This document shows positions 1-6,425 of a DNA stretch of 12,919 nt, piece after piece. This stretch comes from Polyangiaceae bacterium. Its GTDB lineage: Bacteria > Myxococcota > Polyangia > Polyangiales > Polyangiaceae. The first letter of the stretch is position 1; each line of letters starts with the position of its first letter. The notes under the pieces are model-generated. The model did not search any database, was not told the DNA's origin, and saw nothing but the letters and a program-made list of their open reading frames with translations. Both the position numbers and the translations under genes were made by a program. The DNA lies in NCBI GenBank assembly GCA_025936205.1, contig JAICTU010000254.1, forward strand, positions 1 to 12,919. Direction: 5' to 3'.

Positions 1-48
1 GAACTAGGGCCCGCCGCGTTTCAATATTTCGACAACCACCGCGGAAAA

Positions 49-513
49 TCACGATTTTAGCGGCTGTGTTGGGCTCAAATTTGGTTCGAGGACCTTTTGG
101 AGTACCTGCAGCAGGTCTTTTGCCTGGAAAGGTTTTTGGATGAACCCATTCAGGCCTTTGCCAGTAAAGCGGCTTAGCACTTGCTGGGGCCCGTAACCAC
201 TCATAATGAAAACCACAGCCTTCGGGCGAATCTGGCGGATTTCAAGAAACGCTTCTTCGCCGTCGCCTTCCGGCATGGCATAATCCAGCAGCACGGCGCG
301 GAAGCGGTCGGGTGCCATGCGAAACTTGTCGATCGCCGCCCGGCCGGTTTCAGCAACCTCGACACTAAACCCGCTGGCTCTCAGCAAATCCGCCGTCGTG
401 ACTCGAACTCCGGCCTCGTCTTCCGCCAGCAGAATGGTGCCTTGTCCCCTCCAGGAGCGATCCGGCGGGGCAGGAGGTCTTTTCCTTTGCTTCCTACCCG
501 GCCTCCACGCCAA
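49..513 (-). pseudogene. Receiver (REC) domain remnant, probably the C-terminus of a hybrid histidine kinase
   Basis: This frame encodes a complete response-regulator receiver domain. The acidic pair sits in LLAEDE (about 412-432). The phospho-acceptor Asp is in LLDYAMP (codon 283-285), the conserved Ser in IMSGY (199-201) and the conserved Lys in IQKPF (133-135). A short tail and a TGA stop (49-51) follow. A receiver preceded by a basic, proline-rich linker and GQGTILLAEDE is typical of the C-terminus of hybrid histidine kinases. No ATG or GTG start precedes the domain; the only candidate is TTG at 511-513, without a Shine-Dalgarno sequence. Further upstream the frame runs antisense through the SPFH gene, where kinase catalytic motifs are absent. 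I read it as a fragment left by a rearrangement near 480-520. The alternative is a stand-alone receiver starting at the TTG. The domain call is firm; the broken status is inference. Confidence 0.6.
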
Positions 514-522
514 GCTCGCGGC

Positions 523-1527
523 GTGGAATTCCTGGTGGGTTTGGTGCTGGGCGCGCTGGGGTGGCTCGTGCTCCGCTATGGCGTCAGCGGCTTCTTCATG
601 GTCGAGCCCAACGAGCGGGCGGTGCTGTGCAGCTTCGGGCGCGCGGAGCGGGTCGGCAATCTGACGACGCTGCAAGATCCCGTCGCGCAGGCGCTGAATC
701 CGGATGAGCGCGAGCGCTACGTGTACCCGCAGGTGAAGGTGGTGCCGCCGGGCTTCCACTGGCGGCTCCCCTGGCAGACCGTGCACCGCGCTTCGCTGGC
801 GACGGCGACGGTATCGATCGCCTTCGATCCGGAGGACCCCAAGGCCAACGCCGGTGGTCAGGCGCTGGAGGCCGTCACCAAGGACCAGCTGAACACCGGC
901 CTGCGCGGGCAAATCCGTTATACCGTCTCGGAGCGGAACCTGTATGCGTACCTGTTCGGCGTGCGCAAGCCGGTGGCGCACGTGATGGGCTACTTCGTCT
1001 CGATCTTGCGCAATCGCATCGCCAACTTCGAGGCGCCGCGCCCCATCGGCGCCGACGCCGCCGCGGTCGACCCGATCGGCGGTGTTCAGGGCATCTCGAT
1101 CAACGATCTGCGCAAGAACCTGCGCGATCTGAACGAGCACATGAACACGGACTGCGCGCCGGCGGCGGCGCGCTACGGCATCAGCCTGGACACCGCGCTG
1201 ATCACCAGCATCGACCCGCCGAACGAGGTCGACTCGGCGCTGGCCGCCATCAACACCGCGCACAACCACGTCTCCAGCGAAATCAGCCTGGCGCAGGCCG
1301 CCGCCGATCAGCGCATCGTGCAGTCCAAGCGCGCGGTCGAGATCGAGACCTTGAACGCGCAGGCCGAGGTGCAACCACTGCTGGCGCTGGCCGAGCAGCT
1401 GCGCGAGCTGGCAGGCATCGGCGGGCCCGCGGCGGTCGATGCCTACGTACGCAACGCCAAGTTGCCGCTCCACCGGCACGTGCGCAGCCTGCTCGTGAAG
1501 AGCCAGAACGTGGAGGACGCCCAGTGA
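523..1527 (+). CDS. SPFH/band-7 domain membrane protein (first of a pair)
   Basis: The protein has 334 residues from GTG 523. Residues about 2-26 form one hydrophobic segment (VEFLVGLVLGALGWLVLRYG), followed at once by the band-7 opening FFMVEPNERAVLCSFGR. The SPFH domain carries an insertion with DERERYVYPQVKVVPPG and runs through KDQLNTGLRGQIRYTVSERN and an INDLRKNLRDLNEHMN helix. An Ala/Gln-rich helical stretch (SEISLAQAAADQRIVQSKRAVEIETLNAQAEV), probably coiled coil, follows. This resembles the HflK/HflC/stomatin class: one N-terminal membrane anchor and oligomeric rings that organise membrane proteins or proteases. Partner and substrate cannot be read here. Start choice: GTG 523 gives a clean anchor but has no Shine-Dalgarno sequence; TTG 487 lies 9 bases after AGGAGG (472-477) and would add LLPTRPPRQARG. 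The stop overlaps the next gene's start (GTGA). Confidence 0.85.
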   Translation: MEFLVGLVLGALGWLVLRYGVSGFFMVEPNERAVLCSFGRAERVGNLTTLQDPVAQALNPDERERYVYPQVKVVPPGFHWRLPWQTVHRASLATATVSIAFDPEDPKANAGGQALEAVTKDQLNTGLRGQIRYTVSERNLYAYLFGVRKPVAHVMGYFVSILRNRIANFEAPRPIGADAAAVDPIGGVQGISINDLRKNLRDLNEHMNTDCAPAAARYGISLDTALITSIDPPNEVDSALAAINTAHNHVSSEISLAQAAADQRIVQSKRAVEIETLNAQAEVQPLLALAEQLRELAGIGGPAAVDAYVRNAKLPLHRHVRSLLVKSQNVEDAQ

Positions 1528-2435
1528 ACTTTGCGCTGTTCGCCGTCGGGCTGCTCTTCGGCTTCGTGCTGGTACCGTTCGGGCTGGCGCTGGCGCGGGT
1601 GTTCTCGCTGTACGTGATCGTGCGCGAGGGCGAGAGCGTGGTGTACGAGCTGTTCGGAAACGTGCGGCTGGTGCTGAAAGAGCCCGGCCTGTACACGCCC
1701 TGGTCGAGCATGGGGCCGCTCGCCGCGCTGATCCCGATCTTCGGCAAGAAGCTGACGGTGGATCAGCGCCTGGATCAGGCCTACCTGCGCAGCCTGCCGG
1801 TGAACTCGGAGGAGGGCGCGCCCATGGGCATCGGCGTGTGGTGCGAGATGCGGGTGAGCGATCCGCTCGCCTACCTGTACAAGAACACCGACCCCAAGGG
1901 TTCGCTGCGCGCCAACGTGTCGAACGCGACGGTGCGCTGCCTGAGCAACATGAAGCTCGTCGACATGCTGGAAGAGCGGCACTCGATGAGCCGCGCGGTG
2001 CGCGAGGAGGTCTCGCACGAGTCGCAGGAGTGGGGCTACCAGGTCGGCAGCGTGTACATCCGCAAGGTGCACTTCCGTGACGTGGGCATGATCTCGCAGA
2101 TCGAGCAGAAAGTGGTGAACCGGCTGCGCCAGGTGACCGCTGCGATCCAGCAGGAAGGTACCAACCGCGTGAATGTGATCCGCTCCGCCGCGGAGCGCGA
2201 GGCGGCGGTGGAGTTTGCCAAGGCGGCCGTCATGCGCCCGCGCATCGTGGGCGAGGCGCTGGGCCGCGTCGCTCAGAACGCAGCCATCTCCAACGCGCTG
2301 TTCGAGGTGCTGGAGGCGCAGAACGCGCTGCAGAGCCCGAGCCTGGAGGTCGACATCCTGCCCCAGGGCATCCCCGTCTGGTACGGCCTGTCCGGATCTT
2401 CCGGCGCTCCCGCCCCTAGACGGCGCGAGAAGTAG
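1524..2435 (+). CDS. SPFH/band-7 domain membrane protein (second of a pair)
   Basis: The protein has 303 residues. Its GTG start at 1524 overlaps the TGA of the first SPFH gene, so translation is probably coupled. Residues about 3-30 are hydrophobic (FALFAVGLLFGFVLVPFGLA) and form the N-terminal anchor. The band-7 region follows, from YVIVREGESVVYELFGNVRLVLKEPGLYTPW to the VYIRKVHFRDVGMI strand. A helical segment with IQQEGTNRVNVIRSAAEREAAVEFAKAAV matches the helix after SPFH domains that drives oligomerisation. The C-terminus is short and basic (APAPRRREK). Two adjacent, different SPFH proteins with the same topology suggest a hetero-oligomeric complex like HflK-HflC, but neither sequence is close enough to use those names. 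The stop codon lies 1 base from the stop of the convergent ndh gene. Confidence 0.85.
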   Translation: MNFALFAVGLLFGFVLVPFGLALARVFSLYVIVREGESVVYELFGNVRLVLKEPGLYTPWSSMGPLAALIPIFGKKLTVDQRLDQAYLRSLPVNSEEGAPMGIGVWCEMRVSDPLAYLYKNTDPKGSLRANVSNATVRCLSNMKLVDMLEERHSMSRAVREEVSHESQEWGYQVGSVYIRKVHFRDVGMISQIEQKVVNRLRQVTAAIQQEGTNRVNVIRSAAEREAAVEFAKAAVMRPRIVGEALGRVAQNAAISNALFEVLEAQNALQSPSLEVDILPQGIPVWYGLSGSSGAPAPRRREK

Positions 2436-2436
2436 T

Positions 2437-3927
2437 TCAGCTCTCGCGCACCGACGGATACGCCATGGTGGGCTCCTCCCAGCCCTCCAGCGGCGAAGCC
2501 CAGGTGGAGGTGGCTGGCCCATCTTCCGGCACCGCTCGCAGCTCGCTCACCGGCGCCGAAGCTGGACTGGCCTGCGCATCGAGCGGCACGGGCGGAGCGG
2601 CGCCCACCCTCGAGCCGAGAACATGCGGCGCCGCCAGCTGCTGTGCGGCGAGCCGCCGCTGGGCGTGCGAGCGCCACTCCTTCTCCACGATCAGGCGCGT
2701 GCCGCGCGCGAACGTGAGATAGGACCACGACCACTGGATCATCACGAACAGCCGGTTGCGAAAGCCGCTCAAGAAGTAGATGTGCACGAAGAGCCACAGC
2801 AGCCAGGCCAGCATACCCGCGCTGCGATAACCGCCGCGCTGCATCACCGCACGCCGGCGGCCGATGGTCGCCATCTGGCCCTTGTCCAGGTAACGGAACT
2901 GCGTGCGCTTGCGCCCCTCGAGATCGGCCGAGATGATCTCGGCGGCGTGGCGGCCCTGCTGGATCGCCACCGACGCCACGCCCGGCAGCGGGCGCTCCAT
3001 GTTGGGGGCCTTGAAGTGAGCCTGATCCCCGATCACCAGCACCTCGGGGTAGCCGGGCACGCTCAGATCGGCTCCCACGATCACCCGGCCCTGGCGATCC
3101 TGCGGCGCGCCCAGGTGCGCGCCGATCGCCGACGCCTGCACGCCCGCGGCCCAGATCACCGACGCCGACGCCAGGTGTTCCTGACCGACGAACACGCCGT
3201 CCGCGTTGATCTGCGTCACCGTGCTGTTCGTCCAGAGTTGCACCCCGAGCCGCTCCAGCTCGCTGGTGGCGCGGCTCGACAGCTCCGGATCGAAGCTGGG
3301 CAGAATGCGCGGCCCGGCCTCGATCAGCACGATGCGCGTGAGCTTGGGATCGATGTTGCGAAAGTCCTTGGCCAGGGTGAAGCGCGTCATCTCACCGATC
3401 GCGCCGGCGAGCTCCACGCCCGTCGGCCCTCCGCCGACCACCACGAAGGTGAGCAGCGCCCGCCGCCGCGTGGCGTCGCGCTCGCACTCGGCGCGCTCGA
3501 AAGCGCTGAGCACGCGGCGCCGGATCTCCGTCGCCTGTTCGAGCGTCTTCAATCCGGGCGCGTGATCTTCCCACTCGTCGTGGCCGAAGTAGGCATGCTG
3601 CGCGCCCGTGGCCAGCACCAGGTAGTCGTAGTCGTAGCTGCCCGCGCTGCCGAGCACCCGGCGCGAGTCGGGCAGGATCGCCTCCACCTCGTTCTGCACC
3701 ACGTGCACGTTGCTACGGCGCGAGAACAGGCCACGGATCGGTGACGCGATGTCCCCCGGGCTGAGCCCTGCCATCGCGACCTGATACAGGAGCGGCTGGA
3801 ACAGATGATAGTTGCGGCGATCGATCAGCGTGATGCTCACGTCTCGGCGGCGGGCCAGCTGCCGCGCACAATTCAATCCGCCAAATCCTCCCCCGATGAT
3901 CACGACTCGCGCTTCGCGCATCTTCAT
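2437..3927 (-). CDS. ndh: Type II NADH dehydrogenase (NDH-2, NADH:quinone oxidoreductase)
   Basis: NDH-2 moves electrons from NADH to the quinone pool at the inner face of the membrane without pumping protons. The 496-residue protein has an FAD Rossmann motif GGGFGG at 12-17, a second dinucleotide motif VVGGGPTG at about 163-170 for NADH, and IWAAGVQAS at 258-266. The flavin-binding GDQAH is at 300-304, and VASVAIQQG at 317-325 matches the family quinone-site motif. A hydrophobic C-terminal segment (about 373-389, WLLWLFVHIYFLSG) is the usual membrane-anchoring region. About 75 further residues rich in Ala, Pro and Ser extend beyond the normal end of the family. The start is ATG 3927 or ATG 3921; GAGG lies 4 or 10 bases upstream respectively. 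It is monocistronic here, divergent from the DUF2059 gene and convergent with the SPFH pair. Confidence 0.95.
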   Translation of the reverse strand: MKMREARVVIIGGGFGGLNCARQLARRRDVSITLIDRRNYHLFQPLLYQVAMAGLSPGDIASPIRGLFSRRSNVHVVQNEVEAILPDSRRVLGSAGSYDYDYLVLATGAQHAYFGHDEWEDHAPGLKTLEQATEIRRRVLSAFERAECERDATRRRALLTFVVVGGGPTGVELAGAIGEMTRFTLAKDFRNIDPKLTRIVLIEAGPRILPSFDPELSSRATSELERLGVQLWTNSTVTQINADGVFVGQEHLASASVIWAAGVQASAIGAHLGAPQDRQGRVIVGADLSVPGYPEVLVIGDQAHFKAPNMERPLPGVASVAIQQGRHAAEIISADLEGRKRTQFRYLDKGQMATIGRRRAVMQRGGYRSAGMLAWLLWLFVHIYFLSGFRNRLFVMIQWSWSYLTFARGTRLIVEKEWRSHAQRRLAAQQLAAPHVLGSRVGAAPPVPLDAQASPASAPVSELRAVPEDGPATSTWASPLEGWEEPTMAYPSVRES

Positions 3928-4075
3928 TAAACCTCGGGTACAGATCTCGGGGGACGGCTACGCGGCGAGCGTCTAGCACGTTTGCGAACCGGCCCAAGCA
4001 AGAACGACGACGCGATGCGCGATGCTTGCCCCCTGGCGTCCTGCGTTCCCGCGGATCGCACCCTTGATTTCCTGC

Positions 4076-4081
4076 TAGGCT
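4076..4081 (+). promoter_or_regulatory. Possible -10 box for the DUF2059 gene
   Basis: TAGGCT, preceded by TGC, lies in the 212-base divergent gap between ndh and the DUF2059 gene. It would place the transcript start near 4088, just before the leader hairpins. No -35 element at 16-18 bases is visible, so this rests on the -10 alone. Confidence 0.3.
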
Positions 4082-4085
4082 ATGT

Positions 4086-4139
4086 GCTGGCGCACGTGGG
4101 GTGCGCACGAGGAGCGCCAGCCGAGCTGGCGAATGAAGC
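4086..4139 (+). promoter_or_regulatory. Structured 5' leader with a hairpin between Shine-Dalgarno and start codon
   Basis: Three inverted repeats fill the leader of the DUF2059 gene. GCGCAC (4090-4095) pairs with GTGCGC (4101-4106) around a 5-base loop. CGCCAGC (4115-4121) pairs perfectly with GCTGGCG (4125-4131) around CGA. GCTGGCGC (4086-4093) can instead pair with GCGCCAGC (4114-4121), which excludes the second hairpin. The strong Shine-Dalgarno GAGGAG (4109-4114) is 25 bases from ATG 4140, too far to work linearly. Folding the 17-base hairpin leaves an effective spacing of 8 bases. The repeats are seen directly; the regulatory role is inference. Confidence 0.5.
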
Positions 4140-4667
4140 ATGAAAACGTACGCAATGGGATTGGTGCTTGCGCTGGGTCTGGGGGTGGGCGCCGGCGCGT
4201 CCGTGAGTACGCTGGCCCTGGCAGACGCTCCGAAAAATACGGCGCGAGAGCTGACGCAGCTGGTGATGCCCAAGGATGGCTACCAGAAGATGATGCAGCA
4301 GATGTCGGAGGGCATGGTGGAAGGCATGAGCCGCAGCGGCACCCCACTGCCCCAGGACTTTCCCAAGAAGATGATGGCCGTCGTGCAAGAAGCGCTGCCC
4401 TACGAAGAGCAGCTCGACTTCATGACCAAGCTCTACTCCAGCCGCTTCACGGATGCGGAGCTCAAGGACATGGTCACCTTTTACAAGACGCCGACCGGCG
4501 CCAAGCTGGTGCGCGAGCTCCCCGGCATCATGCGCGAGAGCGCGCTCTGGGCGAGCCAGCTGCTGCCGAAACGCCTGCCGGAGCTGATGAAGAAGCACGG
4601 CATCGGTCCCGACCAGGGCGCGGGCCCCGGCGCGCCGGCGCCCTCCTCGGCCCCGCCAAAGAAGTGA
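4140..4667 (+). CDS. Secreted DUF2059 domain protein
   Basis: The protein has 175 residues. A signal peptide covers about 1-28: MKTYAMG, a hydrophobic Leu/Gly/Ala core, then an ALA-DA cleavage site. The mature part is helical and contains FMTKLYSSRFTDAELKDMVTFYKTPTGAK (93-122), the signature of DUF2059: a helix pair with an FT..EL..M..FY.TP.G pattern. The tail (157-175) is rich in Pro, Gly and Ala and looks disordered. The product is expected in the periplasm or outside the cell; the family has no established biochemical role. ATG 4140 is preferred because it gives a proper signal peptide. The ATG at 4133 is in another frame and yields no such peptide. The gene converges on the DAC gene with 15 bases between stops. 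Confidence 0.85.
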   Translation: MKTYAMGLVLALGLGVGAGASVSTLALADAPKNTARELTQLVMPKDGYQKMMQQMSEGMVEGMSRSGTPLPQDFPKKMMAVVQEALPYEEQLDFMTKLYSSRFTDAELKDMVTFYKTPTGAKLVRELPGIMRESALWASQLLPKRLPELMKKHGIGPDQGAGPGAPAPSSAPPKK

Positions 4668-4682
4668 AGCGCCTCAGCGGCG

Positions 4683-5939
4683 TCACGGGCTGAGCGATTG
4701 CTCCCAGAACACGGCCTCCCCCTCGCGGTTCGCCACGAAGGAGACGCCGCCGTCCTGGGATAGGACGATCGCCAGCCCCTCCGGATTGTCGCGTACAAAG
4801 CGATACGCCGCTCGGTGGCGCGTGCCGACGTCTTCCACCGAGGCGGGCTCGCAGTGCGTAGCTTCCGTGTCCAGCGCGCGCCAGACGCGATCCGGCGACG
4901 GCAGATCGGCGGAGACCTCGGCGCCGAAGCCAATGATGCGAAAGCTCTTGTCCAGCACGACCGCACCGTCGATGGCGGCCAGGCTCGCGATCAACCGACT
5001 CAGCTCGAACACGGCTTGCTCCAGCCGCTCGATATCGGCGCTCTGATCGAGCACGAAATCCGTCCAGCCGACGCTGGCGGCGTTGCTGGAGTCGGCGATG
5101 CGCTCCAGGATCTGGAACAGCAACGTGCGATAGCGGCGTGCGGGCTCGCTGAACTCGAACGGATACTTGAGACGCAGCCCGCGCAGCGGCAGTTGTGTGG
5201 GCGCGCCGCCGACCAGGAGCAGCATGCCGCCGTGCTGCGCACCGCGCACCAGCTGGATCGCCCGCCGCAGCATCTGCTGCCCGATGCGCCCCACCAGCGC
5301 CGAGTCGACCAGCGACGGCACCGGGCGAGACGCCTGCTGCGCGGCGTGCTCGGCGCGCACCGCTTCGCGCTCGCGCCGGAACAGCAGGGGCAGCCACTGC
5401 GAATCGAACACGTCCAGTGTTTCATCGACGAGCACGCCGCGCTCCAGGCTGCCGATCAGCTTACCGGCGCAGCGCACCGCGACGTGCCCCGGCGCGGTGA
5501 CGTGCACGATCGGGTCATAGCTCCAGTTGGGCACCGGGCTGCGGCCGCCCCACGTGGGAGCGAGCCAGGCGGGTCCGGAGTGCGCGATGCCCCAGATGCG
5601 CAGCGCGCCGTCCACTGCGTGCGCGCCGATCAGCGCGGTCTCGAACGGGGTCGCCGGGCTGAGCCGGCGGAGCTCGTTGGCGCTCAGCGGGCGATCCTGC
5701 GCGAAGCTGAGCCGCAACACGCCCTCGTTCGGGACGCCGGACTCCGGCAGCTGCGAAGGCGGGGTCAAGAGCAGGCGAAAGCGCGTGGGGCGCGCCTCCT
5801 CGGGCGTCATCGAAGCTTGAAAGCAGGCCGTCAGCGCCTCATCCAGGAGCTCACCGGAAATGCTCAGGCTCCGCTCCGACGGCCAGTGCTCCTGCACGTA
5901 GTGCGCGAGATCGGCGGGGTAAGCGTAGTGCCGGCTCAC
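4683..5939 (-). CDS. DAC (diadenylate cyclase) domain protein with N-terminal sensor-like region
   Basis: The protein has 418 residues. The C-terminal 95 or so residues carry the two hallmarks of the DAC/DisA_N fold: DGA in LAAIDGAVVLDKSFRIIGFG (DGA at about 324-326) and GTRHRAA (about 372-378, RHR at 374-376). LAIVLSQDGGVSFVANREG follows. DAC enzymes condense two ATP into cyclic di-AMP. The catalytic domain sits at the very end, unlike DisA. The long N-terminal part (about 1-315) resembles the sensor domains found before DAC in the DACNV group, with LRIWGIAHSGPAW and GAQHGGMLLLVGG; that assignment is from memory of the family. No membrane segment is evident, so it is probably cytoplasmic. 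The GTG start at 5939 overlaps the stop of the CoA-binding gene (GTGA). The frame is open further upstream, but that part runs through the CoA-binding gene and is not protein-like. Confidence 0.8.
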   Translation of the reverse strand: MSRHYAYPADLAHYVQEHWPSERSLSISGELLDEALTACFQASMTPEEARPTRFRLLLTPPSQLPESGVPNEGVLRLSFAQDRPLSANELRRLSPATPFETALIGAHAVDGALRIWGIAHSGPAWLAPTWGGRSPVPNWSYDPIVHVTAPGHVAVRCAGKLIGSLERGVLVDETLDVFDSQWLPLLFRREREAVRAEHAAQQASRPVPSLVDSALVGRIGQQMLRRAIQLVRGAQHGGMLLLVGGAPTQLPLRGLRLKYPFEFSEPARRYRTLLFQILERIADSSNAASVGWTDFVLDQSADIERLEQAVFELSRLIASLAAIDGAVVLDKSFRIIGFGAEVSADLPSPDRVWRALDTEATHCEPASVEDVGTRHRAAYRFVRDNPEGLAIVLSQDGGVSFVANREGEAVFWEQSLSP

Positions 5940-6394
5940 GCGCCCTCGCGCGGTGGGGACTGCTGCTGCGAAACTCGCGGCACGCGCAGCCGGGAGAGCA
6001 CCACGCCGATGCACTCGTCCATGACCACCACGAGCCCCGCCGCGCTGGCCCGCGCCGCCGCGTCCTCGTTCCAGATCCCGGACTGCAACCACAGGACCCG
6101 GGCGGCGATGGCGACCGCGTCGTCCGCGATCGCAGGCGTGTGCTCGGGCCGGCGAAACACGTCGACGAGGTCCACCGGTTCGGGGATGTCGCGCAGGGAC
6201 GCGTACGCCTTCTGCCCGTGCACCAGCGACTCGTGCGGATTCACGGGAATGACGCGGTAGCCGGCCGCCAGCAGGCGCCCGAAAATACCGTGGGAGGGCC
6301 GATCCGGGCGCGAGGAAGCGCCCACCACGGCGATGCTCCGCGCTCGAGTGAGCACGCGACGGAGCTCCTCGTCTGTTGGATTTTGATGGGCCAT
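5936..6394 (-). CDS. CoA-binding (Rossmann) domain protein, YccU-like
   Basis: The protein has 152 residues and is a single CoA_binding domain. IAVVGASSRPDRPSHGIFGRLL (21-42) is the nucleotide-binding loop. GYRVIPVNP (45-53), LRDIPEPVDLVDVFRR (67-82), LWLQSGIWNE (101-110) and LVVVMDECIG (121-130) complete the family pattern. Such small proteins bind CoA or acyl-CoA, as in the first domain of succinyl-CoA synthetase; their physiological role is poorly known. ATG 6394 is chosen because GGAGG lies about 10 bases upstream and homologous N-termini start near this helix. A longer version from 6463 would overlap the end of the upstream gene. The gene lies 31 bases after the protease-like gene and overlaps the DAC gene by 4 bases, so the three are probably one operon. 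Confidence 0.88.
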   Translation of the reverse strand: MAHQNPTDEELRRVLTRARSIAVVGASSRPDRPSHGIFGRLLAAGYRVIPVNPHESLVHGQKAYASLRDIPEPVDLVDVFRRPEHTPAIADDAVAIAARVLWLQSGIWNEDAAARASAAGLVVVMDECIGVVLSRLRVPRVSQQQSPPREGA

Positions 6395-6425
6395 GGCGAC
6401 GTTACCTCCGTGAGCCGGAGGCTCA

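Noticed and set aside
514..1479. Open frame on the minus strand continuing the receiver domain for 300 more residues
   Set aside because: It is exactly antisense to the first SPFH gene, Arg/Val/Gln-rich, and shows no kinase motif. The SPFH protein is clearly the real product.
523..2435. Naming the SPFH pair hflK and hflC
   Set aside because: Topology and pairing fit, but the sequences, including the DERERYVYPQ insertion in the first protein, are not typical of HflK/HflC, and no associated hfl genes are present.
2215..3744. Long plus-strand open frame (509 codons) opposite ndh
   Set aside because: Shadow of the ndh coding sequence: His/Arg/Ala-rich with no domain, while ndh has all its cofactor motifs.
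4064..4069. TTGATT as a -35 element for the DUF2059 gene
   Set aside because: Only 6 bases separate it from the TAGGCT box, and no other -10 lies at 16-18 bases.
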